From DAORHV01 sp964513925 (GTDB lineage Bacteria > Patescibacteriota > Gracilibacteria > Peribacterales > Peribacteraceae): 64,000 nt of DNA. The DNA is taken from the NCBI GenBank assembly GCA_964513925.1, contig CAZENR010000004.1, positions 38,268 through 102,267 of the forward strand. Reading direction: 5' to 3'. Position 1 is the stretch's first letter, and the number at the start of each line of letters is the position of its first letter. Positions 52,218 to 60,675 of this stretch are shown here, one piece after another. The notes beneath the pieces were generated by a model. It was not told where the DNA came from. It made no database searches and worked only from the letters and a program-made list of their open reading frames with translations. The translations under genes and the position numbers were made by a program.

Positions 52218-55200
52218 ATGAACATTTCTCGTTTGAAGAAAGTGTTCGCAGGTGTGTCGGCTACGGCCATCATGCTCACCCAGGTGGGTGTTGCTTTGGC
52301 TGCTTACTCCGACGTTCCTGCGGGTGTGTGGTACGAGGACGCTGTCAACGCTTTCGTTGACGCCGGTTACCTCGATGCTGCACAGACGAAGTTCCGCGGT
52401 ACGGACAACGCCAACCGCGCTGAATTCGTCAAACTCGTCGTCATGCTGAATGGCGGCGTTATCAACACCGTTCCTTCGGTGCCCTCGTTCGACGACGTAG
52501 CCACCGGTGCGTGGTACTACCAGTACTTCGAGGAGGCCGGTAAGGAGGGTTGGGTACGTGGTGATGGTTCTTGCTACGGCAAGCACCCTTGCTACGCTCG
52601 CCCGAGCGCGAACATCAACCGCGCCGAGGCTGCCGCGATCATCGTGCGCGCCTTCGGTCTCGAGGCTACGGGTTCCGCTCCTCAGTTCGTCGACAACCCG
52701 ACGGGCAAGTGGTACACGGCCGACATCCAGGCTGCTGCCGACCACTGCGTCCTGCAGGGTGACGACTCCACGGGCCGCGTGCGCCCCAGCGACAACATGA
52801 ACCGCGCCGAAATGGTCGTCATGTTGCACCGCGTTGACCAGGGTCTGACCTACGGTACGGACTGTGGCGACGTTTCGACTGGCGAGCCGATGGTCAAGGA
52901 CGCTGTTGCTACTTCTGCCACGACCATCGAGGTAGAGTTCAACGTTTCCGTTGACGAGACTGTTGCAACCGACAAGACCCACTACACGGTCACCGGTTCC
53001 CCAGAGCTCCCAATCGACTCCGTCAAGATGACCTCCGACAGCATGGTTGAGATCACTCTCGCCACCGCTATGGACGCTGGTCACCAGTACACCCTCACGG
53101 TCGTCGACATGATGACTGCTGACGGTGACGAGTTCTCCGACTCCATGACCTTCACCGGTTACACGACTGTTGTACAGGGTGACGGTACTTTGGAAGTCAC
53201 TCTCGCTGCCAAGAACCCCGTCGGCGACACGATCCCGAAGGGTGCTGTTGGCGTCGTCTTCGCTTCGCTCGACCTCACCGCCGCTTCTGACGACGTTGTG
53301 ATCGAGAACCTCACCATCCTCCACGAGGGCTTTGGTGACAGCGCAGACTTCTCCGGCGTGTACGCCGTTGTGGACGGTGCTCGCGTAACCCGCAAGCGCA
53401 CCATCGACAGCCAGAGCTACACTGCTACCGTTCGCTTCACCAAGCCGCTCACTGTTCCGGCTGGCAAGACCGTCACCCTGCAGCTCGCAGGCGACCTGAC
53501 GACCTCCGCCACGACCGCTGCAGAGCACAGCCTGTCGGTTGAGCTTCCAAGCGACTTCGTAAGCAACGCTAAGTCCGTAACCGGCAACTTCCCGCTGAAG
53601 GGCAAGACCTTCCGCGTGGCTGCTGTCGCTTCCGGCACCATGACCATCACCTACCGCTCCGTAACCCCGTCCAACATCAAGGTTGGCGACAAGGCTTCGT
53701 CGATCGGTAAGTGGGAGGTATCGTTGGACTCCACCGAGGACCAGACGATCTACTCCATGACGCTCGAGAACGATGGCACCGCTTCTGATGGTGACTTCGT
53801 AAACCTCGCTATCAAGCGCTCCGATGGCACAATCCTGACCAAGACCGCCGCCGCTACGGTTGGCGACTTCGTCACCCTCGTCTTCGATCCGCCGTTCACG
53901 GTGCTCGAGGGCGACCGCATCACGATGACCGTCATCGCCGACATCACTGGCGGCGCTGCCAAGAACATCAAGATGCACTTCGACGAGACCGGCGACATCT
54001 TCGCTGTCGGTTCTCTGTACGGTTACGGTGTAAACGGCCAGCTCTACGGTTCTTCCGTAACGCTGCCGACCGAGACCGCTACGCTGCCTGCTACCGTCAC
54101 CATCGACGCTGGTCAGTTCACGATCAGCATCGACGGCCCGGTCACCGAGCAGTACACCCGCAAGGACAAGAACGTCGTTCTCGCTAACGTCTGGTTCGAA
54201 ACCGGCGGTGAGGACGTCGACGTAGAGAACCTCTACATCTTGATCCAGGGTACGACCTCCACCGGTGCTGCCTTCAACCAGGGCCGCACAGAGGTCACCT
54301 CTGCAAACGAGATCCACGAGGCTCTCGAGAAGGTTGAGCTCCGCAACGTTTCCACGGGCCGCACGGTCTCTGGCGTACGCTTGACGGGCACTTCCGACGC
54401 TAAGGCTCGCTCCACCAACGGTACCGGCACTGGTGCATACCAGGTCTACCGCTTCGATGATTTCATCATCAAGGGCAAGGAGAAGTACGAGTTCCGCGTC
54501 AACTTCATCGACAACTCCGGCACGAGCGCTTCCGCTGCTCCTGCTAACGGTGACAAGTTCCGCGTCCACATCTGTGGCGAGGCAACTCACACCTTGAACA
54601 CCAGCAACGACTTGGTTGCTAACACCACGGGCTGCACCATGGGTGGCTTCTTCGCTTCCACGGTCACCACGTACCAGATGAAGATCAAGGGTGTATCGAC
54701 CAACGACCGCGTTGGCGACTACCGCCCAGGCGGCACCATCTCCGGTAACTACCAGGAGATCAAGACCGCTGGCTTGACCCTCACGACCAAGGCTCTCTCG
54801 ACCACCGACACGACTGTTGAGAACGCCAAGAACGTGAACCTGCTCCGCTTCGAGGCTCGCGCTGACGAGGCTGCAGACGTCTTGCTCACCGACTTCATCT
54901 TCACTCGCTTCAACTCGACCATCACGTTGGTCAACGGTCAGAACTACACGCTCTGGGTCGACACCAACGATGACGGTGTCGTAGACACCATCCTGCAGAA
55001 GGGTGTTGCCTCGCAGAGCCAGCAGCTGACCTTCGACAAGCTCACGGGCGGCGGTTACGTCGTTCCGAAGCAGAAGGCTATCGTCTTCGAAGTCCACGGC
55101 GATATCTCCGCTTCGCTCTCCGGTCTTGCTACGTTGGCTATCCAGTTCGACACTGGTGCAACCTTCGTACAGGCTGAGCAGGTCAGCGATGGCACGTCGC

Positions 55201-56456
55201 TCTCCGGTATCGGTGTCAAGCGCTCCGACAACACCTACGCTGTAGGTAGCGCTACCTCCGAGATCCAGGCTACGGTTGTTCCGTCCACGATCTACACGCT
55301 CCGCAACCAGGGTGATCTGTACGTCACGAAGTCTTCCACCCCGGTTAAGGCTAAGCAGCTGCTCGGTGGCGCTCTCGGCGACGAGATCCTCCGCCTGCAG
55401 TTCCACGCTGAGTACGAAGACATCGATGTCACCGACCTCGTCTTCTCGGGTTCCGGTGCCAACGCTGCTTCTATCGCTACCAACGTTGACCGCCTTGAGT
55501 TGTACCTCGTCGGCGCAACCACTCCGTTTGCTACCGCTACGGTTGCAGGCTGTGGAAACGTCGCAGTTGCTTCCAACTCGATGTGTGCCAACATGGACAA
55601 CCGCGAGTTCATCGTTCCGAAGGGTTCCAACACGAACATCTTGATTCGCCCGCGCATGCGCACGGACGTTGACGGCGCTACCGCCGGCCACGTTGTTGCC
55701 CTGAAGATCGACCGCACGGCTAGCACCTCCACTGGTGCAGTCCGCGCTCGTGGTCTGCTCTCCAGCAACGATCTGGCTGCTAACGACGCTGACGCTACGC
55801 CGGAAGGCGAGGTGTTCATCGGCGCTAGCTCGGCTGGCTCCAACACCTTGATGGTTTCCAACCTGAACCACGTCGTCCTGTCGAAGGTCACCGCGATCAC
55901 GAACGCCGACCCGAACGCCAACGGCACCGCGATCCCGACCGGCACACAGCGCGACCTCGGTATGTTCAAGTTCGCTACGGCTGCCGCAAGCAACCTGAAG
56001 AACGGCACCAACAAGTGGACGCTCTCCGGTGTGATCTTCACGGTCAACGCCACGAACGTCGACTTGAACTCGGACACCTTCAAGATCTACAACACGGCTG
56101 ACCCGACGCAGAAGCGCCGCTGCTCCGTCGACCAGACCTCTGGCTCGAGCTCCTTGCTCGTAACCTGCCAGAAGCTGCCGACCGCTTCGGGCACCGTCGT
56201 CATCAACACCGAGATCGATCCGGGCACCGATGCTACCTTCGTGCTGAACGCAGACGTTCAGAACGCTAAGGTCAGCAACAGCGCCACCTCGACTCTGCAG
56301 GTGTCGATCTCTGGCTTCGAGACTCCGTCTTACACCACCTTCGGTACGGCCGCTGGCCACATCGCTTGGTTGGACAAGGACAACTCGAACACGACCAAGT
56401 TCTTCTGGATCGACTACCCGTCGACCAGCATCAACGGCACCAGCTACAACGGCTAA
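52218..56456 (+). CDS. S-layer protein with three SLH domains
   Basis: 1412 aa. Signal peptide (about 1-27, MNISRLKKVF...ALAA), then three S-layer homology domains (YSDVPAGVWYEDAVNAF...NRAEFVKL; FDDVATGAWYYQYF...INRAEAAAI; FVDNPTGKWYTADI...MNRAEMVVM), then an Ig-like/Big_5 domain and about 1100 residues of Thr/Ser/Val-rich beta repeats. This fits the main cell-surface lattice protein, anchored to cell-wall polymer by the SLH domains. Codon use differs from neighbours: GCT, GGT and CTC are favoured and TTA, CTA and TCA never occur, as expected for very high expression. Strong terminator follows. It has the longest leader of the window. Confidence 0.92.
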   Translation: MNISRLKKVFAGVSATAIMLTQVGVALAAYSDVPAGVWYEDAVNAFVDAGYLDAAQTKFRGTDNANRAEFVKLVVMLNGGVINTVPSVPSFDDVATGAWYYQYFEEAGKEGWVRGDGSCYGKHPCYARPSANINRAEAAAIIVRAFGLEATGSAPQFVDNPTGKWYTADIQAAADHCVLQGDDSTGRVRPSDNMNRAEMVVMLHRVDQGLTYGTDCGDVSTGEPMVKDAVATSATTIEVEFNVSVDETVATDKTHYTVTGSPELPIDSVKMTSDSMVEITLATAMDAGHQYTLTVVDMMTADGDEFSDSMTFTGYTTVVQGDGTLEVTLAAKNPVGDTIPKGAVGVVFASLDLTAASDDVVIENLTILHEGFGDSADFSGVYAVVDGARVTRKRTIDSQSYTATVRFTKPLTVPAGKTVTLQLAGDLTTSATTAAEHSLSVELPSDFVSNAKSVTGNFPLKGKTFRVAAVASGTMTITYRSVTPSNIKVGDKASSIGKWEVSLDSTEDQTIYSMTLENDGTASDGDFVNLAIKRSDGTILTKTAAATVGDFVTLVFDPPFTVLEGDRITMTVIADITGGAAKNIKMHFDETGDIFAVGSLYGYGVNGQLYGSSVTLPTETATLPATVTIDAGQFTISIDGPVTEQYTRKDKNVVLANVWFETGGEDVDVENLYILIQGTTSTGAAFNQGRTEVTSANEIHEALEKVELRNVSTGRTVSGVRLTGTSDAKARSTNGTGTGAYQVYRFDDFIIKGKEKYEFRVNFIDNSGTSASAAPANGDKFRVHICGEATHTLNTSNDLVANTTGCTMGGFFASTVTTYQMKIKGVSTNDRVGDYRPGGTISGNYQEIKTAGLTLTTKALSTTDTTVENAKNVNLLRFEARADEAADVLLTDFIFTRFNSTITLVNGQNYTLWVDTNDDGVVDTILQKGVASQSQQLTFDKLTGGGYVVPKQKAIVFEVHGDISASLSGLATLAIQFDTGATFVQAEQVSDGTSLSGIGVKRSDNTYAVGSATSEIQATVVPSTIYTLRNQGDLYVTKSSTPVKAKQLLGGALGDEILRLQFHAEYEDIDVTDLVFSGSGANAASIATNVDRLELYLVGATTPFATATVAGCGNVAVASNSMCANMDNREFIVPKGSNTNILIRPRMRTDVDGATAGHVVALKIDRTASTSTGAVRARGLLSSNDLAANDADATPEGEVFIGASSAGSNTLMVSNLNHVVLSKVTAITNADPNANGTAIPTGTQRDLGMFKFATAAASNLKNGTNKWTLSGVIFTVNATNVDLNSDTFKIYNTADPTQKRRCSVDQTSGSSSLLVTCQKLPTASGTVVINTEIDPGTDATFVLNADVQNAKVSNSATSTLQVSISGFETPSYTTFGTAAGHIAWLDKDNSNTTKFFWIDYPSTSINGTSYNG

Positions 56457-56497
56457 TCGCCTTCGTAGCCTGGCAACCACTTGATTGCTAGAACGCC

Positions 56498-56528
56498 AAA
56501 ACCCCCTCCCTTACCGGAGGGGGTTTTT
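56498..56528 (+). terminator. Strong terminator of the S-layer gene
   Basis: AAAACCCCCTCC, a 6-nt loop, then GGAGGGGG and five T (56524-56528). Confidence 0.95.
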
Positions 56529-56605
56529 GGTTATGTACAAAAATCATCTCCAGCCATTTGCAAAACAGAATCGGGGAATCCTGGAGTCCAAGAATTCCTG
56601 GTTTC

Positions 56606-57580
56606 TTATCCCAGAATGCTGCGCTTCAGCTGCAGCGCCAGGCTGGTAAACGGCCTGAGCATGTACTCTTGCTCAGCAGGGTAGTACACGACCTCTCCGC
56701 CGAATTTGCGCTTGAACTCAGTAACGCCTTGCCAGGCGGTGGCTACGCCTCCCGGCGGGTCTATGCCCAGTAAGTCGTAGGAGCGACAGCCGCGGTTCTT
56801 GCAGTGTTGTATTGCCTGCCACTGCAGCAGGTAAGGGGCCATGAGCGACCGGTGTTCGTAAGACGAAGCTCCGTAGTAGTACGTACCGGTTGTACGCCAG
56901 GTCACACCTAAAAGCCCGGCAATGGGCGTATTTTCGTGCCAGGCCAACAATAAGAAGCTGCCTTCGAGTGATTCTAGAAAACGCGTGTAATGCGATTTTT
57001 GATGGATTTTAAAGGCATCGCGTTTGCCTGTTCGCTCCAAAAGAGCGTAAAACGCCGAAATGTCGCTCGATGGGGCAACGGTGACCCCATGCTTCTGTGC
57101 CACTTTAATATTATAACGACATTTCTGGTGCATTTGAGCAAGAATTGCTTCGTCGGATTGATCGATGTTCAACAAGACCGTTGCTTCGGGGTGCACATGT
57201 CTGCCACTGGCGTGGAAGCCATGCTGCGGCAGGCGCCAATCGAACGGCGGCGATGCCCACAGGCGCAGGCACCGACTATTCCTGGCGCTGGCTACAATGG
57301 CCGGCAGTAACTCGGCAACTGACTGATCGTCGGTCCATAGCGGACCGCGCGGGCATTCCCACGTACTCAACCCGCCGCTGGTGGTATCTGCCACCACCGC
57401 AGCGCCGGCAAGAATGGATCCATCGCGTTCGGCGGTCCATATGCGCACATTGCGCCCAAGTGCCTGTTGATAGCTTCTCCATGCCGAAGATTGCCACAGC
57501 ATCGCATGCGGATGGGCAAGCACCCAGGCATCGAACTGCGCAATTTCCTGTGCCGATGTACGTTCTAGCACGGTGCTCAT
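56606..57580 (-). CDS. FemAB-family peptidyltransferase
   Basis: A 324-aa GNAT-fold (double) protein of the FemABX/MurM type, which adds amino acids from aminoacyl-tRNA to the peptidoglycan cross-bridge. Typical features: WQSSAWRSYQQALGR, MHQKCRYNIKVAQKHGVTV (the K..RYN.R.A.K.GV signature), GTYYYGASSYEHRSLMAPYLLQWQAI, and YDLLGIDPPGG...GVTEFKRKFGGEVVYYP near the end. Start MSTVLERTS is preferred over a longer frame with a Cys-rich, unlike-family N-terminus. It is divergent from sod. Confidence 0.88.
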   Translation of the reverse strand: MSTVLERTSAQEIAQFDAWVLAHPHAMLWQSSAWRSYQQALGRNVRIWTAERDGSILAGAAVVADTTSGGLSTWECPRGPLWTDDQSVAELLPAIVASARNSRCLRLWASPPFDWRLPQHGFHASGRHVHPEATVLLNIDQSDEAILAQMHQKCRYNIKVAQKHGVTVAPSSDISAFYALLERTGKRDAFKIHQKSHYTRFLESLEGSFLLLAWHENTPIAGLLGVTWRTTGTYYYGASSYEHRSLMAPYLLQWQAIQHCKNRGCRSYDLLGIDPPGGVATAWQGVTEFKRKFGGEVVYYPAEQEYMLRPFTSLALQLKRSILG

Positions 57581-57622
57581 GGGGCAGTAGTGTCTCCTGG
57601 CACAGCAAATTGGGCAAGCTGC

Positions 57623-57650
57623 TTGGTGCCCAGATAGCGCCATGTATACT
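57623..57650 (+). promoter_or_regulatory. Promoter of the superoxide dismutase gene
   Basis: TTGGTG (57623-57628), 16 nt, TATACT (57645-57650), leader of about 20 nt to ATG 57678. Confidence 0.6.
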
Positions 57651-57677
57651 CGCATCGTTCATTCCCCTGCTCTCCGC

Positions 57678-58283
57678 ATGGCCCACACGCTTCCACAGTT
57701 GCCGTACGCCTACAACGCATTGGAGCCGCATATCGATGCGCGCACGATGGAAATCCATCACACCAAGCATCACCAGGCGTACATCAACAACTTGAATGCT
57801 GCACTCGAGAAGCATCCGGAGCTTGCAGACAAAACCGCAGAAGAGCTGATTGCAGACTTAGACATGATTCCAGAGGATATCCGCACTGCGGTGAGAAATA
57901 ATGGCGGGGGACACGTGAACCATTCGTTCTTCTGGGAAATCCTTAGCCCCAAAGGCGGTAAACCCGAGGGAGACCTGGCCAAAGCCATAGATGCCGCTTT
58001 CGGCAGCTTCGCGGCATTCCAGGAGAAGTTTGCCGCTGCGGCCGCAAGTCGCTTCGGCTCGGGCTGGGCGTGGCTTGTGGTAGACGGCGCAGCGCTGGCC
58101 ATTGTCAGCACGCCAAACCAAGACAATCCTATTACCGAGGGCAAAACGCCCATTCTGGGGCTAGATGTTTGGGAGCATGCCTACTATCTCAACTACCAAA
58201 ACCGTCGTCCGGACTACGTAAAAGCATTCTGGAATGTGGTGCATTGGGCCGAGGTAGGGAAGCGGTTTGTTGAAGCGAAATAA
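57678..58283 (+). CDS. sodA: Superoxide dismutase, Mn type
   Basis: A 201-aa cytosolic Fe/Mn superoxide dismutase. Metal ligands: H in the N-terminal HHTKHHQAY helix, H in NNGGGHVNHSFFW, D and H in DVWEHAYYLNYQNRRPDY. The GGG before HVNH and the Q in STPNQDNPI are typical of Mn-specific enzymes. Similarity to Gram-positive (Bacillus-type) MnSOD is high along the whole length, which may indicate horizontal transfer. The start by homology removes a 12-codon extension that would begin inside the -10 box. Confidence 0.96.
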   Translation: MAHTLPQLPYAYNALEPHIDARTMEIHHTKHHQAYINNLNAALEKHPELADKTAEELIADLDMIPEDIRTAVRNNGGGHVNHSFFWEILSPKGGKPEGDLAKAIDAAFGSFAAFQEKFAAAAASRFGSGWAWLVVDGAALAIVSTPNQDNPITEGKTPILGLDVWEHAYYLNYQNRRPDYVKAFWNVVHWAEVGKRFVEAK

Positions 58284-58352
58284 TGCTGGCGCATGTCCAG
58301 AATCAGGGTTTGTGACCAACGTAGCAGTAGAGTATCTTCATATCACCTGAGC

Positions 58353-59024
58353 ATGCTTGCACATCGATCCGCCAAATTGGCTCTAGGATTTCTGCTCGTA
58401 GCCGCTGCAGTCGCATCCGTTGGCTATTCCGTTCACTCCACTTTACGGGGTCTTGTCTGGGAGAATAGGCCGCAATCCGAGAACGTTGTCGATTTGAGGT
58501 ACAACTACGCTCCTTGTGCCAACCCTACGAACTGTGTCGCAGGGTACGTGAGTGAGTGCGAGCCAGCCGCTAATGCCATTGGCTGCAAGCGGGAATACAA
58601 TACGGGTTTTTGCGCAAAAAATGCTGACGGCACTCTGACAACACGTTGTGCTACAACACTCGAATCGTGCAATGAAGGCCCGCTTTGCACTGGCTCACCT
58701 GGCAGTAGCTCAAGCAGTACAGCTGCAGACGTTCTCTACTGCTGCGATAAGCCAATGGAGCAATGTACGGCAATGTTGGCGCAGAGTGGACCCTGTCCAA
58801 CGGGGCAAACAACGTATCAGGATCGGAATACCTGCAAGAGCGAATGCAATCCGAATGGTCGGTTTTGCTGCGCACTAGAGACTCGCACTTGCAGCCTCAT
58901 CCCTCTCAACGGAACCTGTCCCGCTGGCAGTATTACGTACAGTGATAAATTCACTTGTGAAGAAGATTGCGGTCCGCACCCAGATGATCCCCCGCCACCA
59001 ACGCCTGCGGAGGCGGCAATGTAG
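58353..59024 (+). CDS. Secreted Cys-rich protein, unknown
   Basis: 223 aa. Signal/anchor at the N-terminus (LALGFLLVAAAVASVGYSV), then about 20 cysteines arranged in short repeats (CANPTNCVAGYVSEC; YCCDKPMEQCTAML...GPCPTGQTTYQDRNTCKSEC; FCCALETRTCSLI...GTCPAGSITYSDKFTCEEDC), and a proline-rich end. The paired last two repeats suggest a small disulfide-bonded domain in two copies. No family is identified. It is separated from rpoB by about 200 nt. Start MLAHRSAK gives a compact signal; a 20-codon longer frame is possible. Confidence 0.6.
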   Translation: MLAHRSAKLALGFLLVAAAVASVGYSVHSTLRGLVWENRPQSENVVDLRYNYAPCANPTNCVAGYVSECEPAANAIGCKREYNTGFCAKNADGTLTTRCATTLESCNEGPLCTGSPGSSSSSTAADVLYCCDKPMEQCTAMLAQSGPCPTGQTTYQDRNTCKSECNPNGRFCCALETRTCSLIPLNGTCPAGSITYSDKFTCEEDCGPHPDDPPPPTPAEAAM

Positions 59025-59089
59025 CAGGGATGTAACTTAAGGGAAGTTTTTGCAAAAAGAGCCATAACAACATGCGATGAGAAATGCCT

Positions 59090-59117
59090 TTGACAGGCTC
59101 TGACAGCCCTGTACACT
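59090..59117 (+). promoter_or_regulatory. Strong sigma70 promoter of rpoB
   Basis: Perfect TTGACA (59090-59095), 16 nt, TACACT (59112-59117). The start would be near 59125, leaving a leader of about 105 nt to ATG 59230. Confidence 0.8.
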
Positions 59118-59229
59118 GCACCGGTCACAGCGGCTTCCGATTGTGTTCCGAGGGCTGTGCGAAGTTTCCGCGTCTTTGCGGGAACTGCGCGCACCGTTTC
59201 GCGTTGCGCATTCTCTTCCCTCACCGTTC

Positions 59230-60675
59230 ATGTCCGCCAAGAACACAGCGAAGAAGACTGTTAAGAAAGCAGCAGCTCCCAAGGCAAAGGCCAAGGCAGC
59301 AGCTCCGGAAGCCAAGAAAATTGCCGCCAAAATGTTGGTGGCCGACAAGAAGAAGCCCGGCAAGCCCGGCAAGGTAACCAAGCAGGCGTACAAGTACGAT
59401 GTAGAAGCCGCAATTCTGCCGCAGCTCACCGAGTTCCGCATGCCAGGCGGCGAGCGCACCCCGGCGTCCCTAAAGGACATGCAGGGTGATCTGGCCCCCA
59501 AGCGTGTGGTAGGAGGACGCGTCTTCCTTACCGATGACGACTCCATCGACATGATGCGCTCGCTCATCGACGTGCAAATTCAAAGCTACCGCTGGTTCTT
59601 GACCGAAGGTTTGTCCGAATTGCTGAAGGAAATCAGCCCGATTGCAGACTTCTCGGGCAAGAAAATGGAGCTGAACTTCTTGGGTCACACCTTCGACTTG
59701 CCCAAGTACGACCCTGCAACCTGCAAGCGCCGCAACTTAAGCTACGAGGCCGCCATGAAGGCTCAGGTGCAGCTGATCAACAAGGAAACTGGTGAAATCA
59801 AGGAGCAAGACGTGTTCTTGGGCTCCATTCCGCTTATGACCGACTCCGGCACCTTCGTGGTCGGCGGCATTGAGCGCGTGGTTGTGTCGCAGCTCGTCCG
59901 TTCCCCGGGCGTGTTCTTCTCCACCATGCCGGATTTCCCCAAGTACCACGCGGCAAAAATCATTCCCAAGCGCGGTGTGTGGATGGAAATCGAGACCGAT
60001 CGCCGCGGCATCATCACGTGTAAAATCGATCGCAAGCGCAAGATTCCCATCACCCAACTGTTGCGCGTATTCGGCTACCAGCACGACACCGATATCATCG
60101 AGTTGTTCAAGGACGTCGTGAAGTCCGACAAGGACTTCATTGGCGCTACGCTGGACAAAGACACCGTGCGCAGCGTGGAGGAGGCCTACCAGAGCATTTA
60201 CCGCAAAATCCGCCCAGGTGACCTGGCAACTGCCGAGAACGCCAAGTCGCTGATCGATGCCCTGTTCTTCGACTTCAAGAAGTACGACATGGGCAACATC
60301 GCTCGCTACAAGCTCAACCGTCGCTTCAACCTCGAAACCCCCAACGACGAACAGCACCGCGTGTTCCAGGTATCCGATTTCATCGCCATTCTTAAGGAGC
60401 TCATCCGCTTAAACAACGGCGAGGGCTTGCCCGACGACATCGACCACTTGAGCAACCGCCGCGTACGTTCGGTCGGCGAGTTGGTGCAGAACAAGTACCG
60501 TGTGGGTCTTATGCGCACCGAGCGCATCATGAAAGACCGCATGACGGTTATGGACCTAGAAACACTCACGCCCACACAGCTCATTAACTGCCGTCCGATT
60601 ACGGCCGCATTGCGCGAATTCTTCGCAGTTGTCGCAGTTCATGGACCAAACCAACCCGCTCTCCGAGCTGGCTAA
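59230..60675 (+). CDS. rpoB: RNA polymerase beta subunit, N-terminal part (frame broken)
   Basis: The N-terminal 465 residues of the beta subunit of RNA polymerase, after a Lys/Ala-rich extension (MSAKNTAKKTVKKAAAPKAK) not found in most RpoB. Core motifs are present: PGGERTPASLKDMQGDL-like entry, GSIPLMTDSGTFVVGGIERVVVSQLVRSPGVFF, FDFKKYDMGNIARYKLNRR, and TPTQLINCRPITAALREFF. Directly after REFF the frame shifts and the last 17 residues (AVVAVHGPNQPALRAG) are unrelated. The gene continues in the frame at 60629. The start at 59230 is chosen because the upstream codons lie in the leader and show no homology. Confidence 0.93.
   Translation: MSAKNTAKKTVKKAAAPKAKAKAAAPEAKKIAAKMLVADKKKPGKPGKVTKQAYKYDVEAAILPQLTEFRMPGGERTPASLKDMQGDLAPKRVVGGRVFLTDDDSIDMMRSLIDVQIQSYRWFLTEGLSELLKEISPIADFSGKKMELNFLGHTFDLPKYDPATCKRRNLSYEAAMKAQVQLINKETGEIKEQDVFLGSIPLMTDSGTFVVGGIERVVVSQLVRSPGVFFSTMPDFPKYHAAKIIPKRGVWMEIETDRRGIITCKIDRKRKIPITQLLRVFGYQHDTDIIELFKDVVKSDKDFIGATLDKDTVRSVEEAYQSIYRKIRPGDLATAENAKSLIDALFFDFKKYDMGNIARYKLNRRFNLETPNDEQHRVFQVSDFIAILKELIRLNNGEGLPDDIDHLSNRRVRSVGELVQNKYRVGLMRTERIMKDRMTVMDLETLTPTQLINCRPITAALREFFAVVAVHGPNQPALRAG
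60625..60632 (+). other. Frameshift point in rpoB (8 nt missing)
   Basis: Between REFF (ending 60624) and LSQFMDQ (from 60629) only 4 nt remain where the conserved protein needs four codons. Restoring 8 nt gives the expected FF-A-S-S-Q-LSQFMD. The remaining CTTCGCA is consistent with loss of one copy of an 8-nt direct repeat. Confidence 0.85.

Noticed and set aside
52112..52360. Leader peptide preceding the S-layer gene (ATG after TAAGGAG)
   Set aside because: The purine stretch directly abuts the ATG with no spacing, and the frame runs into the S-layer gene out of register.
52206..56480. 1424-codon open frame antisense to the S-layer gene
   Set aside because: It exists only because the S-layer gene lacks TTA, CTA and TCA codons; the translation is Arg/Val/Asp-rich without domains, while the sense strand has a signal peptide and three SLH domains.
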